Below are positions 28,316 to 37,833 of a stretch of 64,000 bases of DNA, in pieces. Source of the stretch: Candidatus Sumerlaeota bacterium (lineage in GTDB: Bacteria > Sumerlaeota > Sumerlaeia > Sumerlaeales > Sumerlaeaceae); assembly GCA_012513815.1 (NCBI GenBank), contig JAAZBM010000009.1, positions 1 to 64,000 of the forward strand, read 5' to 3'. The notes beneath the pieces are model-generated. The model was not told where the DNA came from and did not search any database. It was given only the letters and a program-made list of their open reading frames with translations. The translations under genes were made by a program, and so were the position numbers. Within the stretch, counting starts at the first letter, position 1. Every line of letters starts with the position of its first letter.

Positions 28316-29782
28316 ATGAAAATTCTGCCAACTTTAGCTGAAGTAAAAAAGATTGCTTCAGATGCAAAATACAACGTGCTCCCGGTGAGCTATGAGATAC
28401 TTTCCGACTTCACCACGCCCATTGAAACCATGAAGATACTGAAAAACGTATCTACCCATTGCTATATGCTGGAATCCGCCCAAACAAACGAAACGTGGGG
28501 AAGATATACATTCCTCGGCTTCGACCCGAAAATGGAGATCAGCTGCATGGACGGTAAAATGAAAATCGGAAATCTTAAAGTAAAAACGGAGAACCCATCA
28601 GGCTATCTCCGACAGATTCTTGCGGATTACAAAAGTCCCCGATTTGATTATCTTCCGTCCTTTACGGGTGGACTAGTTGGATATTTCTCCTACGATTATC
28701 TGGGATACAGCGAACCGAGTGTGAAATGTGATGTGGCAGATACTGAAAATTTCAAGGATGTCGATTTGATGCTTTTTGACAAGGTTATTGCTTTTGACAA
28801 CCTGAGACAAAAAATTATTCTCATCGTCAATATGCCGCTGAAAGATGTGGAAGTGGGATATAACAAAGCAGTCATGGAATTGAAACAGCTTGTAGAACTG
28901 CTCAAAAATGGCGAAAAGAAGAACGAGCCCAGCGGCAGGCTGCTCGGTGAAGTAACGCCGCTGTTTGACAAAGCGCATTTCTGCGATATGGTGGAAAAGG
29001 CGAAACACCATATCCGTGAGGGCGACATTTTCCAGATCGTGCTTTCAAACCGTCTGTCTGCTCCCTTTGAAGGAAGTTTGCTCAATACCTATCGTGTACT
29101 CCGAACCATCAATCCTTCGCCCTATATGTTCTATTTCTCTGGGACAGATGTTGAAGTGGCAGGTGCTTCTCCCGAAACGCTGGTGAAGCTGGAAAACGGT
29201 GTATTGCACACCTTTCCACTTGCCGGAACAAGACCGAGGGGAAAGACCGTGGAGGAAGACAAAGCGTTGGAAAACGAGCTGCTTGTGGATGAAAAAGAAC
29301 TTGCCGAACACAATATGCTGGTCGATCTCGGCAGAAACGACCTCGGCAAGATCAGTAAATTCGGCACCGTGCAGGTCGAGAAACTTCACTCGATTGAACG
29401 CTTTTCTCACGTCATGCACATCGGCTCTACAGTTCGGGGAGAGATTGACGAAAAACACGATGCACTCGACGCCATCGAAGCGGTATTGCCTGCGGGAACG
29501 CTCTCCGGCGCACCGAAGATCAGAGCTTGCCAGTTGATCGGAAAACTTGAAAACAACAAGCGTGGTATTTACGGCGGTGCGATCGGGTACATCGACTTCG
29601 CCGGGAATATGGATACCTGCATCGCCATCCGCATTGCCTATAAGAAAAACGGTAAGGTGTTTGTGAGAAGCGGCGCTGGCATTGTAGCAGATTCCGTCCC
29701 TGAGAAGGAATTTGAAGAATGCCTGAACAAAGCAAAATCTTCCCTCAAAGCATTGGAACTTGCCCAGGAGTCGGAATTATGA
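28316..29782 (+). CDS. trpE: Anthranilate synthase component I
   Basis: 488 residues, GGAGG nine bases before ATG 28316. It converts chorismate and ammonia (from TrpG) to anthranilate, the first step of tryptophan synthesis. The C-terminal chorismate-binding domain is intact: IREGDIFQIVLSNR, PSPYMFYF, GASPETLV, PLAGTRPRGKT, LVDLGRNDLG, LPAGTLSGAPKIRA and YGGAIGYIDF. The N-terminal domain carries the tryptophan-feedback region (LLES-type motif seen as MLESAQTNETWGRYTFLG). Length is normal. The stop overlaps trpG in ATGA. First gene of the T-box-controlled operon. Confidence 0.97.
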   Translation: MKILPTLAEVKKIASDAKYNVLPVSYEILSDFTTPIETMKILKNVSTHCYMLESAQTNETWGRYTFLGFDPKMEISCMDGKMKIGNLKVKTENPSGYLRQILADYKSPRFDYLPSFTGGLVGYFSYDYLGYSEPSVKCDVADTENFKDVDLMLFDKVIAFDNLRQKIILIVNMPLKDVEVGYNKAVMELKQLVELLKNGEKKNEPSGRLLGEVTPLFDKAHFCDMVEKAKHHIREGDIFQIVLSNRLSAPFEGSLLNTYRVLRTINPSPYMFYFSGTDVEVAGASPETLVKLENGVLHTFPLAGTRPRGKTVEEDKALENELLVDEKELAEHNMLVDLGRNDLGKISKFGTVQVEKLHSIERFSHVMHIGSTVRGEIDEKHDALDAIEAVLPAGTLSGAPKIRACQLIGKLENNKRGIYGGAIGYIDFAGNMDTCIAIRIAYKKNGKVFVRSGAGIVADSVPEKEFEECLNKAKSSLKALELAQESEL

Positions 29783-30348
29783 TTTTATTGATTGATAACT
29801 ACGACAGTTTTTCCTATAATCTTTTTCAGCTCGTCGGCGAGATTGAGCCGGATATCAAGGTAATACGCAACGATGAAATGACAATAGAGGAAATCAAAAG
29901 TTTAGGTCCCGACCGCATTATCCTTTCACCCGGCCCGGGAAGGCCAGAGGACGCAGGGGTTATTATGGAAGTTGTCAAAACGCTTGGCAAGGATATTCCC
30001 ATTTTGGGTGTCTGCCTCGGTCATCAGGCAATCTGCGCAGCATTTGGCGCAACCGTTACCTATGCAAAAGAATTGATGCACGGCAAGCAGTCGAACGTGA
30101 AGTTCGATACTTCCTGCCCGTTATTTACAGGTTGTCCCGAAGTTGCTCCTGTTGCACGTTACCATTCTCTTGCAGCAGACGCCAACACCATACCAGAATG
30201 CTTGAAGGTCACAGCGCTTACCGATGACGGAGAAATCATGGCGGTTCAGCATAAAGAATATCCCATCTATGGCGTACAGTTTCATCCTGAATCTATTATG
30301 ACACCGAACGGAAAACAGATGCTCAGAAATTTTATCAGTGAGATATAA
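29779..30348 (+). CDS. trpG: Anthranilate synthase component II (glutamine amidotransferase)
   Basis: 189 residues starting at ATG 29779, inside the trpE stop. It supplies ammonia from glutamine to TrpE. Class I amidotransferase motifs are complete: LIDNYDSFSYNL at the N-terminus, SPGPGRPEDAG, the nucleophile Cys in GVCLGHQAI, and the His-Glu pair in VQFHPESI. Length is that of a stand-alone TrpG, not fused to TrpD. Translation is probably coupled to trpE. Confidence 0.97.
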   Translation: MILLIDNYDSFSYNLFQLVGEIEPDIKVIRNDEMTIEEIKSLGPDRIILSPGPGRPEDAGVIMEVVKTLGKDIPILGVCLGHQAICAAFGATVTYAKELMHGKQSNVKFDTSCPLFTGCPEVAPVARYHSLAADANTIPECLKVTALTDDGEIMAVQHKEYPIYGVQFHPESIMTPNGKQMLRNFISEI

Positions 30349-30351
30349 GTG

Positions 30352-31383
30352 ATGATTAAAGAAGCTATCGTAAAGATTGTAAATAAAGAAGACCTCACCT
30401 ATGACGAGGCGTACGCCGTCATGAACGAAATTATGAGCGGCGAAACGACAGCCACACAGAATGCCGCTTTTCTTGCCGCCCTATCCACAAAGAGCGCAAG
30501 CGCCGAAACCACCGACGAGATTGCAGGCTGTGCGGCTGCTATGAGAGCACATGCAACCAAGGTTGAAACCGGTATGGAGCTTTTCGAGATCGTCGGAACG
30601 GGCGGTGACAACGCCCACAGCTTCAACATTTCCACTACCTCGGCACTCGTTGTCGCGGCAGGCGGGATGAAGGTTGCGAAGCACGGCAACCGTGCCGCTT
30701 CTTCCCTCTGTGGAACGGCGGATTGCCTGGAAGCGCTGGGCGTCAATATTCAGCTGAGTCCGAAAAGATGTATTGAGCTGCTGAACGAAGTCGGTATGTG
30801 CTTCTTCTTCGCACAGAAATACCATACCTCCATGAAATATGTGGGCGCTATCCGCAAGGAGCTGGGCTTCCGTACTGTGTTCAATATTCTTGGCCCGCTG
30901 ACCAATCCGGGCACGCCGTCCATGCAGCTTCTCGGCGTGTACGATGATTATCTGGTTGAACCGCTGGCACAGGTATTGATCAGCCTCGGCATCAAACGTG
31001 GGATGGTCGTATACGGGCAGGATAAGCTTGACGAAATTTCCATGAGTGCGCCAACGACGGTCTGCGAGATTCGTGACGGCTGGTTAAAATCCTCAGTAAT
31101 CAAGCCCGAAGATTTTGGTTTTGGACGCTGCACAAAAGATGACTTGAAAGGTGGAACTCCCGAAGAAAACGCCAAAATCGCCCTTGCCATTCTGAACGGA
31201 GAAAAGGGACATAAGCGAAACGCGGTGCTGCTGAACGCCGGTGCAGCGCTGTATATCGGCGGCAAGGCGGACAGCATGAAGGACGGTATCGCACTTGCGG
31301 CGGAGATCATTGATTCTGGCAAAGCCCTTGAAACGCTGAACAAACTGATCGAAGTCAGCAACCGCCCGGAGGTGGAGACATGA
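30352..31383 (+). CDS. trpD: Anthranilate phosphoribosyltransferase
   Basis: 343 residues from ATG 30352, three bases after the trpG stop; GTG at 30349 is the alternative. It joins anthranilate with PRPP. The phosphate/PRPP site [24 protein letters not shown] and KHGNRAASS are intact, as are the anthranilate-binding GADCLEALG-like stretch ([12 protein letters not shown]) and the [11 protein letters not shown] loop with the metal-site region DEIS. Its stop overlaps trpC in ATGA. No defects are seen. Confidence 0.97.
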   Translation: MIKEAIVKIVNKEDLTYDEAYAVMNEIMSGETTATQNAAFLAALSTKSASAETTDEIAGCAAAMRAHATKVETGMELFEIVGTGGDNAHSFNISTTSALVVAAGGMKVAKHGNRAASSLCGTADCLEALGVNIQLSPKRCIELLNEVGMCFFFAQKYHTSMKYVGAIRKELGFRTVFNILGPLTNPGTPSMQLLGVYDDYLVEPLAQVLISLGIKRGMVVYGQDKLDEISMSAPTTVCEIRDGWLKSSVIKPEDFGFGRCTKDDLKGGTPEENAKIALAILNGEKGHKRNAVLLNAGAALYIGGKADSMKDGIALAAEIIDSGKALETLNKLIEVSNRPEVET

Positions 31384-32171
31384 CGATACTCGATCAACTT
31401 GCAGACCACGCACGAAAACGTGTGATAGTAGATATGGAAGAAAACAGCCTTGACATGATGCGGGAATTAGCAATGTTGAAAAGTTCAGCAACGGGGAGTC
31501 CTTTTGCTTTTGAGCAAGCATTGAGAAAAGAAGATGTGAGTTTTATCTGCGAGTGCAAAAAAGCATCCCCTTCTAAAGGTTTGATTGCACCGAACTTTCC
31601 TTATCTGGAGATTGCAAAGGAATATGAAACGGCAGGAGCAGATTGTATTTCCGTCTTGACTGAACCGAAATGGTTTTTGGGAAATGACGAATATCTTAAA
31701 GAAATAACCGAAGCAGTTTCAATCCCGTGTCTTCGCAAAGATTTTACGGTGAACGAATATCAGATTTATCAGGCAAAGGTTTTAGGAGCATCAGCAGTTC
31801 TGCTGATCTGTTCCATTCTGACAGAAGATCAGATGAAGGACTACATTAGAATTTGCGATAACCTTGGTCTTTCCGCTTTGGTTGAGGCACACGACGAGCA
31901 AGAAGTGCAAACGGCACTTAATACCGGAGCACGTATTATCGGGGTCAATAATCGCAATCTCAAAGATTTTTCGGTGGATACCGATAACAGTCGCAGACTT
32001 CGGGAGTTGATTCCTCCGAATGTACTGTTTGTTTCCGAAAGCGGCGTGCGGACTGCTGAGGATGTGGCGGCACTTCGTAAAATCGGCGCTGATGCCGTTT
32101 TGATCGGAGAAACGCTGATGAGGGCGTCTGATAAAAGAGCAAAGCTGGCAGAACTGCGGGGTGCAGTATGA
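31380..32171 (+). CDS. trpC: Indole-3-glycerol phosphate synthase
   Basis: 263 residues, (beta/alpha)8 enzyme closing the indole ring from CdRP. Signature elements: [13 protein letters not shown] with the catalytic lysines, [61 protein letters not shown], and [11 protein letters not shown]. Monofunctional, with trpF as a separate gene that overlaps its stop by four bases. Confidence 0.97.
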   Translation: MTILDQLADHARKRVIVDMEENSLDMMRELAMLKSSATGSPFAFEQALRKEDVSFICECKKASPSKGLIAPNFPYLEIAKEYETAGADCISVLTEPKWFLGNDEYLKEITEAVSIPCLRKDFTVNEYQIYQAKVLGASAVLLICSILTEDQMKDYIRICDNLGLSALVEAHDEQEVQTALNTGARIIGVNNRNLKDFSVDTDNSRRLRELIPPNVLFVSESGVRTAEDVAALRKIGADAVLIGETLMRASDKRAKLAELRGAV

Positions 32172-32776
32172 CGAAAATCAAGTTATGCGGACTATCCCGA
32201 ATGGAAGATATAGAAACCGTCAACGAACTAAAACCCGAATATATCGGATTTGTATTTGCCCCCAAAAGCAGACGTTATGTTACACCGCAGACAGCAGCAG
32301 AGCTAAAACAACTGCTTTCCACAGAAATACAGGCAGTCGGTGTGTTTGTCAATGAAAGTCCGAAAAAGATCGCGGAACTGTTGCACAGCGGCGTCATTGA
32401 CATTACCCAACTTCACGGGGACGAGGATGAGGGCTATATCAGGCGACTGAAACAACACACCGATAAACCAATCATCAAGGCTTTTCGGGTAGAAACGGAA
32501 AATGATATTGCTGACGCAGAACGGTGCTCCGCTGATTATATTCTGTTGGACTCCGGTGCAGGAACGGGTACGGTATTTGATTGGAAACTTTTGATGAACA
32601 TACGCAGACCGTATTTCCTCGCAGGCGGACTCTCACCCGATAATGTTGAAAAAGCTGTTACAACACTACATCCCTTTTCTGTTGATGTCAGCTCCGGGAT
32701 AGAAACGGGCGGAACAAAGGACAAAGAAAAAATGGCGGCATTTGTTGCCGCTGTCAGAAAGAAAGAAAAATTATGA
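32168..32776 (+). CDS. trpF: Phosphoribosylanthranilate isomerase
   Basis: 202 residues, small TIM barrel catalysing the Amadori rearrangement before TrpC. The N-terminal [11 protein letters not shown] carries the catalytic Cys; [17 protein letters not shown] carries the catalytic Asp; [14 protein letters not shown] and [14 protein letters not shown] form the phosphate site. ATGA overlaps link it to trpC upstream and trpB downstream. Confidence 0.96.
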   Translation: MTKIKLCGLSRMEDIETVNELKPEYIGFVFAPKSRRYVTPQTAAELKQLLSTEIQAVGVFVNESPKKIAELLHSGVIDITQLHGDEDEGYIRRLKQHTDKPIIKAFRVETENDIADAERCSADYILLDSGAGTGTVFDWKLLMNIRRPYFLAGGLSPDNVEKAVTTLHPFSVDVSSGIETGGTKDKEKMAAFVAAVRKKEKL

Positions 32777-33963
32777 CGAATCCGAACGGACGCTTCGGCA
32801 TTCACGGCGGTCAGTACATCCCAGAAACGCTGATGAATGCAGTCATCGAGCTGGAAGAAGCGTATAACCATTACAAAAACGATCCCGAATTTAACCGGGA
32901 GCTTACCGAGCTTTTCAATGAATACGCAGGCAGACCGTCAAGGCTGTACTACGCCGAAAAAATGACGAAGGACCTCGGCGGTGCGAAGATTTATCTCAAG
33001 CGTGAAGACTTGAACCATACGGGCGCACACAAGATCAATAACGTACTCGGTCAGGCACTTCTGGCAAAGAAGATGGGTAAAACACGTCTGATCGCCGAAA
33101 CCGGAGCAGGTCAGCACGGCGTTGCTACGGCAACCGCAGCAGCCCTTATGGGTATGGAGTGTATGGTTTTCATGGGCGAGGAAGATACCATTCGTCAGGC
33201 TCTCAATGTATATCGTATGCGCCTTCTCGGCGCAGAGGTTATCCCCGTAAAGACGGGGACAGCAACACTCAAAGATGCGGTTTCCGAAGCCATGCGTGAG
33301 TGGACTTCCCGCATCAGCGACACCCACTATTGCCTCGGTTCGGTGATGGGCCCCCATCCGTTCCCCACCATCGTCCGTGATTTTCAAGCGGTTATTTCCA
33401 AAGAAATTAAGGGGCAGATGATGGCAAAGGAAGGCAGATTGCCCGATGCGGTAATCGCCTGTTTGGGCGGCGGCTCCAATGCCATCGGCAGCTTCTATCA
33501 TTTCATCGACGACAAATCCGTAAAGCTCATCGGCTGTGAAGCGGCAGGCAGAGGCATTGATACCTTTGAAACGGCAGCAACCATTGCCACAGGCAGACTC
33601 GGTATCTTCCACGGAATGAAGTCCTATTTCTGCCAGGATAAGGACGGTCAGATTGCCCCCGTTTACTCCATTTCCGCAGGACTTGATTATCCGGGTGTGG
33701 GACCCGAACACGCACATCTTCACGATATCGGACGGGCAGAATATGTCCCGATCACAGATGATGAGGCGGTAAATGCTTTTGAATATCTGGCAAAAACCGA
33801 GGGTATTATTCCTGCTATCGAATCGGCACACGCTGTTGCCCACGCAATGAAGATCGCACCGATAATGGAGAAAGATAAAATCATCGTCATTACCATTTCC
33901 GGCAGAGGCGACAAGGACTGCGCCGCCATTGCCCGTTACAGAGGGGAGGATATCCATGAGTAA
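32773..33963 (+). CDS. trpB: Tryptophan synthase beta chain
   Basis: 396 residues, PLP enzyme that condenses indole with serine. The Schiff-base lysine is in [33 protein letters not shown] (phosphate loop), GYPGVGPEH-like [12 protein letters not shown], and the final SGRGDKD are all intact. Residue pattern is that of TrpB1, the partner of TrpA. It overlaps trpA by eight bases (ATGAGTAA). Confidence 0.97.
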   Translation: MTNPNGRFGIHGGQYIPETLMNAVIELEEAYNHYKNDPEFNRELTELFNEYAGRPSRLYYAEKMTKDLGGAKIYLKREDLNHTGAHKINNVLGQALLAKKMGKTRLIAETGAGQHGVATATAAALMGMECMVFMGEEDTIRQALNVYRMRLLGAEVIPVKTGTATLKDAVSEAMREWTSRISDTHYCLGSVMGPHPFPTIVRDFQAVISKEIKGQMMAKEGRLPDAVIACLGGGSNAIGSFYHFIDDKSVKLIGCEAAGRGIDTFETAATIATGRLGIFHGMKSYFCQDKDGQIAPVYSISAGLDYPGVGPEHAHLHDIGRAEYVPITDDEAVNAFEYLAKTEGIIPAIESAHAVAHAMKIAPIMEKDKIIVITISGRGDKDCAAIARYRGEDIHE

Positions 33964-34810
33964 TACTCAGAAAGCATTTGAAAATGGCAAGGCATTTATC
34001 GCCTTTATCACCTGCGGGGATCCAGATCTGGAAACCACCGCCAAAGCGGTCTGTGCCGCTGTGAAAAACGGGGCAGACCTTATTGAACTTGGTATTCCGT
34101 TCTCTGACCCTACCGCAGAGGGTCCCGTTATTCAGGGCGCAAACCTGCGGGCGCTGACCGGCGGCATCACGACTGATAAGATATTTGCCTTTGTAAAAGA
34201 GCTTCGACGTGATGTGAAAATCCCGATGGTCTTTATGACCTATGCAAATGTTGTGTTCTCCTATGGTGCAGAAAAATTTATTTCTACTTGTTGCGATATT
34301 GGTATTGACGGACTCATCCTACCCGATCTTCCGTATGAAGAAAAAGAGGAATTTCAGCCGCTATGCAGACAATATGGCGTTAATCTGATTTCACTGATTG
34401 CTCCTACCTCGGAAAACCGTATCGCCATGATTGCAAAAGAAGCGGAAGGCTTCATCTACATCGTTTCCAGCCTCGGTGTGACAGGCACACGGAGTGAGAT
34501 CAATACAGACCTTGCCTCTATCGTCAAGGTGGTTAGAGAAAATGCCGATGTACCGTGTGCTATCGGGTTCGGTATTTCCACACCGGAGCAGGCAAAGAAA
34601 ATGGCGGATATCTCTGACGGAGCCATTGTCGGTTCAGCGATTATTAAGCTGCTTGAAAAATACGGCAAAGATTCACCGAAGTATGTGGGTGAATACGTAA
34701 AATCCATGAAGGATGCCTTGACGCTTGTCAGCACTTCTCCTTCGGTGGCTCCCGCAAATCTGCAGAAGCCCATACCGCGTCCAAAGCCCCAACCTAAGCC
34801 ACATCCGTAA
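33956..34810 (+). CDS. trpA: Tryptophan synthase alpha chain with replaced C-terminus
   Basis: 284 residues from ATG 33956. It cleaves indole-glycerol phosphate and channels indole to TrpB. The catalytic Glu and Asp are present in [45 protein letters not shown] and [10 protein letters not shown] follow as usual. The normal protein should end just after YVKSMKDA. Here, from 34709, the frame enters a 110-bp repeat read antisense to a DUF5320 gene and adds about 30 Pro/Lys-rich residues ([20 protein letters not shown]) before TAA 34808-34810. Only a few native residues should be missing, so activity may survive. Confidence 0.92.
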   Translation: MSNTQKAFENGKAFIAFITCGDPDLETTAKAVCAAVKNGADLIELGIPFSDPTAEGPVIQGANLRALTGGITTDKIFAFVKELRRDVKIPMVFMTYANVVFSYGAEKFISTCCDIGIDGLILPDLPYEEKEEFQPLCRQYGVNLISLIAPTSENRIAMIAKEAEGFIYIVSSLGVTGTRSEINTDLASIVKVVRENADVPCAIGFGISTPEQAKKMADISDGAIVGSAIIKLLEKYGKDSPKYVGEYVKSMKDALTLVSTSPSVAPANLQKPIPRPKPQPKPHP

Positions 34811-34917
34811 CCGGTTCCGCACCATGGGCACTTCCAGTCTGCAGGCAGGTTTTCCCGCGGCCCATCCTTGGCCTCGTCATAGACATAGCCGCAAACGGAA
34901 CAGATATATTGTTTCAT
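34456..34917 (-). CDS. Rubredoxin, C-terminally truncated and fused to a DUF5320 fragment
   Basis: The first 34 residues ([20 protein letters not shown]...WKCPWCG) are a rubredoxin with both CxxCG knuckles, enough to hold one iron. The usual last 15-20 residues are absent; the frame continues through the 110-bp repeat ([21 protein letters not shown]) and then antisense through trpA to a stop at 34456. Only the part from 34816 to 34917 is native. Whether the hybrid folds is unknown. Rubredoxins pass electrons in oxygen defence and metallocentre pathways, fitting the cluster upstream. The 5' neighbour on this strand is a NifX-like gene. Confidence 0.6.
   Translation of the reverse strand: MKQYICSVCGYVYDEAKDGPRENLPADWKCPWCGTGYGCGLGWGFGRGMGFCRFAGATEGEVLTSVKASFMDFTYSPTYFGESLPYFSSSLIIAEPTMAPSEISAIFFACSGVEIPNPIAHGTSAFSLTTLTIEARSVLISLRVPVTPRLETM
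34709..34818. repeat. 110-bp perfect direct repeat, copy 1
   Basis: Every base from AAGGATGCC (34709) to CCGGTTCC (34818) recurs at 39472-39581. In copy 2 the segment is the internal to C-terminal part of an intact DUF5320 gene. In copy 1 it is sandwiched between the 3' end of trpA and the 3' part of a rubredoxin gene, so copy 1 is the derived one. The trpA side shares at least nine bases (AAGGATGCC encodes its native KDA end), a microhomology. Confidence 0.95.
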
Positions 34918-34991
34918 CGCTTACCATCGCCTCCTTTTGTTCTGATCGTACACCTTGCAAGAGAATAGTTCTGTAATGTTGTCACCTTGAA

Positions 34992-35345
34992 TCAGTGACA
35001 TTCATCTGCATGTTCATGCTCGTGGCAGATGGAGCCGGTGGATTCCAGTTCACCGCGCAGATAGGCTTCTACAGCAGACTTGGCATCTCCTTGGGCACCC
35101 AGGACGACTTCTACACCACGCTCGTTGAAGATGTCCACAGCACCACCGCCCATACCGCCGGAGATGATAACCTCGACACCCATATCCGCAAGGAAATTGG
35201 GGAGGAAACCAGGTCTGTGGCCGGGATTTGGAACGGACTGCTCGTTGACAATACTGCCGTTTTCAGCGTCGTAGATCATAAAGTTTTCACAGTGACCGAA
35301 GTGCGCCCAAATCTGTTTTCCGTTACAAGATACTGCAATTTTCAT
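34992..35345 (-). CDS. NifX/NifB-C family (ORP-like) metallocluster-binding protein
   Basis: 117 residues: MKIAVSCNGKQIWAHFGHCENFMIYD at the N-terminus and VIISGGMGGGAVDIFNERGVEVVLG in the middle are typical of the dinitrogenase iron-molybdenum cofactor family (NifX, NifY, NifB C-terminus, orange protein ORP). The C-terminus is His-rich (CHEHEHADECH), a likely metal-binding tail. No nif structural genes are present, so a role outside nitrogen fixation is likely. It starts 15 bases after the Mrp-type gene ends, in one operon. Confidence 0.85.
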   Translation of the reverse strand: MKIAVSCNGKQIWAHFGHCENFMIYDAENGSIVNEQSVPNPGHRPGFLPNFLADMGVEVIISGGMGGGAVDIFNERGVEVVLGAQGDAKSAVEAYLRGELESTGSICHEHEHADECH

Positions 35346-35360
35346 GTGTCATTTCTCCTT

Positions 35361-36185
35361 TTATTGATTTTGTATTTTCTCAAAGATTCCATCTAACCAT
35401 GTTCCGTCAAATAGTTCAATCATACCGTGGTCACAAGCTGCTACAAGCTTCGGATCAATCGGCAGTTTGGCAATAGATTCAATGCCATATTTTTCTGCGA
35501 TACCGTCAATGTGGCTCTCACCGAACACATGAAGTGCTTCGCCGCATTTGGGGCAGATTACATAACTCATGTTCTCTACCAAAGCCCACACTGGGATATT
35601 CATCTTATTGGCCATCTTAACAGCCTTTTCTACGATCATTCCCACCAACTCCTGTGGGGATGCTACAATGACGATGCCATCTACCGGTGTCGACTGAAAT
35701 ACGGTTAGTGGCACATCACCAGTTCCCGGAGGCATATCAATAAACATATAATCAACATCGCCCCAGAGCACATCCGACCAGAATTGCTTCACCACACCAG
35801 CAATCATAGGGCCACGCCAAAGGACGGGGTCAGTTTCGTTATCGGTTAGCAAATTCAATGACATTACAGAGATTCCGGTCTTTGATTTTGCAGGTATGAT
35901 ACCGCCATCCGTTCCATCTGCCCGTTCATGGATACCAAACATCTTTGGGATGGAGGGGCCGGTAATATCGGCATCCAATATGGCGGTATGGTAGCCGTTT
36001 CGCTGTGCCGTAACCGCCAGGAGCGAGGTCATCAGGCTTTTTCCGACGCCGCCTTTGCCGCTGACAACAGCAATCACCTTTTTGACATGGCTGCCCTCAT
36101 GGAGCCGTGCCAACAGGCTCTCTTTTGTGCGCTCACTGCATGTTTCATTGCAATGTTCGCAGTTGTGTGAACAATTTTCGCTCAT
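35361..36185 (-). CDS. mrp: Mrp/NBP35-type P-loop ATPase (Fe-S carrier)
   Basis: 274 residues from ATG 36185, chosen for AAGGAAGG upstream; the longer frame has no ribosome site. An N-terminal Cys-rich stretch (CSHNCEHCNETC) precedes the deviant Walker A VVSGKGGVGKS, then LDADITGPSIPKMFG, MPPGTGDVPL and ENMSYVICPKCGE with the CxxC that binds a bridging Fe-S cluster. Mrp/ApbC proteins carry and transfer [4Fe-4S] clusters. In this operon it is the likely assembly factor for the NifX-like and MinD-like partners. Confidence 0.93.
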   Translation of the reverse strand: MSENCSHNCEHCNETCSERTKESLLARLHEGSHVKKVIAVVSGKGGVGKSLMTSLLAVTAQRNGYHTAILDADITGPSIPKMFGIHERADGTDGGIIPAKSKTGISVMSLNLLTDNETDPVLWRGPMIAGVVKQFWSDVLWGDVDYMFIDMPPGTGDVPLTVFQSTPVDGIVIVASPQELVGMIVEKAVKMANKMNIPVWALVENMSYVICPKCGEALHVFGESHIDGIAEKYGIESIAKLPIDPKLVAACDHGMIELFDGTWLDGIFEKIQNQ

Positions 36186-36209
36186 ACGATACCTTCCTTT
36201 CCGATAATT

Positions 36210-36900
36210 CAGTGATTTGCAAAGGCAATAAACAGAGAAACTCCGATTCCAGCAATAAAGGCAAGGGAGGAATGCTCTTTTCATGTTCGCTTGCTTCCGG
36301 AAGCAAATGTGCAGCGGAAATGTAAATCAAGACACCTGCAACAAAGCCAAGCATAAGGCCAAGCGTATCATTACTGACACGGTTCACCAATGGATAGGCA
36401 ACAAAAGCACCAATGGGTGTGGACAGTGCCGCCACAAGAAAGGCAAAGAACCCGGCCTTTTTTCTGCTGACATTGCTTTTTTGCAGTGCAAGGAAGGTGA
36501 TCATACCCTCCGCAAGTTCATGGACAACCAACCCCAAGCCACTTAAAATGCCAACTGCGGCGCTGACATTGAAAGTGACTGTGTATATCACGCCATCCAA
36601 TAGCGAGTGAATTAAGATTCCTTCGACGGCGGTAACGCCAAATGCCAGTTCTTTCTGTTTTGTCTTATACTTGATAACTTTGTTGCTGACATACATGAAC
36701 AGGAACCCCACCAGTGCGACATAGCCTGCTGATGGATTCTTCTGCAATGCCTGTGGAAATGCCATAATTAATGGCGATGTAATCAGCATTCCGGCAGCAA
36801 AACACATACAGTATTCCTTCATGCGGTCTGCCCAACGCTGGTTTTTATAAATTGCCAATATTCCAATGGTGTTAACAAGCATTGCACTAACAGAAAACAA
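36210..36900 (-). pseudogene. ZIP-family metal transporter, frameshifted near its C-terminus
   Basis: Eight-helix ZIP layout: NTIGILAIYKNQRW, ITSPLIMAFPQAL, the metal-site helices HSLLDGVIYT and VVHELAEGMITFLAL, then AAHLLPEASEHEK. After this the reading frame breaks. One base is missing from an A-run (T-run 36278-36281 on the given strand). In the next frame the expected last helix SSLAFIAGIGVSLFIAFANH ends at TGA 36210, leaving 24 bases before the Mrp start. No ATG begins the N-terminal frame; TTG 36900 is used, and codons from the previous gene's stop are open, so a second indel or unusual start is possible. It would import Zn, Fe or similar for the cluster. Confidence 0.75.
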
Positions 36901-36960
36901 TGCAATCCATTGGAATGAAGTAAGTTCTTTTATGCCGGTACCTTCTTGCTTTTCTTGGAG

Positions 36961-37833
36961 TTATGCGTCATTTGTGCGGAGGATATCTTGAACGGCAGCA
37001 AAAATCTTCCGAATTGCCATCCCCGCAGGGCAATCCAGCTCTGCGACGGTTCGGCCCTCATTGGCGGCTTTCACCGCCATGGGATCAAATGGGATTTTCC
37101 CAACAAACGGAATCTGCTGCTCCTTACAGAAATTCTCAATTTCTTCAGCGTGATTGGGGCTTGTATCATACTTGTTGACACAAACTGCCAGCTTTGCCTG
37201 GAATGTTTCCGCTGTCTTGCATAGCCGTTTCAGGTCGCTGATTCCACTGCCGCTGGGTTCTGCCACTACCAGCACCAGATCCATACCACTGACCGAGGCA
37301 ATGACAGGGCAGCCGATACCGGGAGAACCGTCTACAATGGCGAGGTCACACGTTGGTGCATTCTTAATCATTGCCAGCTTCACTTCTGTGACCAGTTTGC
37401 CGGAGGTGCCACGCCCCATTTTCAGTGTAGCAGTGGAGAACACCGCATCGTCATGATACAGTTCCCGTTTTCCTGCTAAATCTTCCCGCATGGCAACCGC
37501 TCCTACAGGACAGGAGTAGCTGCACACACCACAGCCTTCACAGGAATATTCATTGACAGCAGCGGTACCATTGATGATATGGATGCAATCAAAGCGGCAT
37601 AGCTTTTCGCAGGAACCACAGCCGATACACTTGTCGGCATCCACTAGGGCTTTCTCACCACCCAAGAAGTCAAAGACTTCCGGTGCTGTTGTTTGCTTTG
37701 TTACCAAATGCAGATTGGGGGCATCCACATCGCAGTCGGCTACAGCCTTCGCCTGTGCCAGATAAATCAGCGCTGCTGAGACGGTGGTTTTCCCTGTGCC
37801 GCCTTTACCGCTTAAGAGAAGCAATCGTTTCAT
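36961..37833 (-). CDS. MinD/ParA-like ATPase with inserted 2x[4Fe-4S] ferredoxin domain
   Basis: 290 residues. Walker A variant LLSGKGGTGKTT at the N-terminus, CDVDAPNLHL, then an inserted ferredoxin domain with CIGCGSCEKLC and CEGCGVCSYSCP (about 67-112), and GSPGIGCPVIAS (switch) further on. This is the ORP-complex type of ATPase (as in the DVU2103/2104 pair of Desulfovibrio vulgaris), always found as two adjacent genes. Overlaps its twin upstream by four bases (ATGA), consistent with a heterodimer. The role may be ATP-driven electron or metal-cluster transfer to the NifX-like protein. Confidence 0.9.
   Translation of the reverse strand: MKRLLLLSGKGGTGKTTVSAALIYLAQAKAVADCDVDAPNLHLVTKQTTAPEVFDFLGGEKALVDADKCIGCGSCEKLCRFDCIHIINGTAAVNEYSCEGCGVCSYSCPVGAVAMREDLAGKRELYHDDAVFSTATLKMGRGTSGKLVTEVKLAMIKNAPTCDLAIVDGSPGIGCPVIASVSGMDLVLVVAEPSGSGISDLKRLCKTAETFQAKLAVCVNKYDTSPNHAEEIENFCKEQQIPFVGKIPFDPMAVKAANEGRTVAELDCPAGMAIRKIFAAVQDILRTNDA

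Noticed and set aside
28090-28341. 83-codon frame over the trp leader
   Set aside because: It overlaps the terminator and trpE start; the RNA structure explains this region. No Trp-rich leader peptide is seen, as expected for T-box control.
32938-33957. Minus-strand frame of 339 codons
   Set aside because: Antisense to trpB; Cys/Gly-rich shadow without family features.
34456-34708. Antisense extension of the rubredoxin hybrid frame through trpA
   Set aside because: It is only the reverse reading of trpA; no domain is visible and the frame is open because of the coding bias of trpA.
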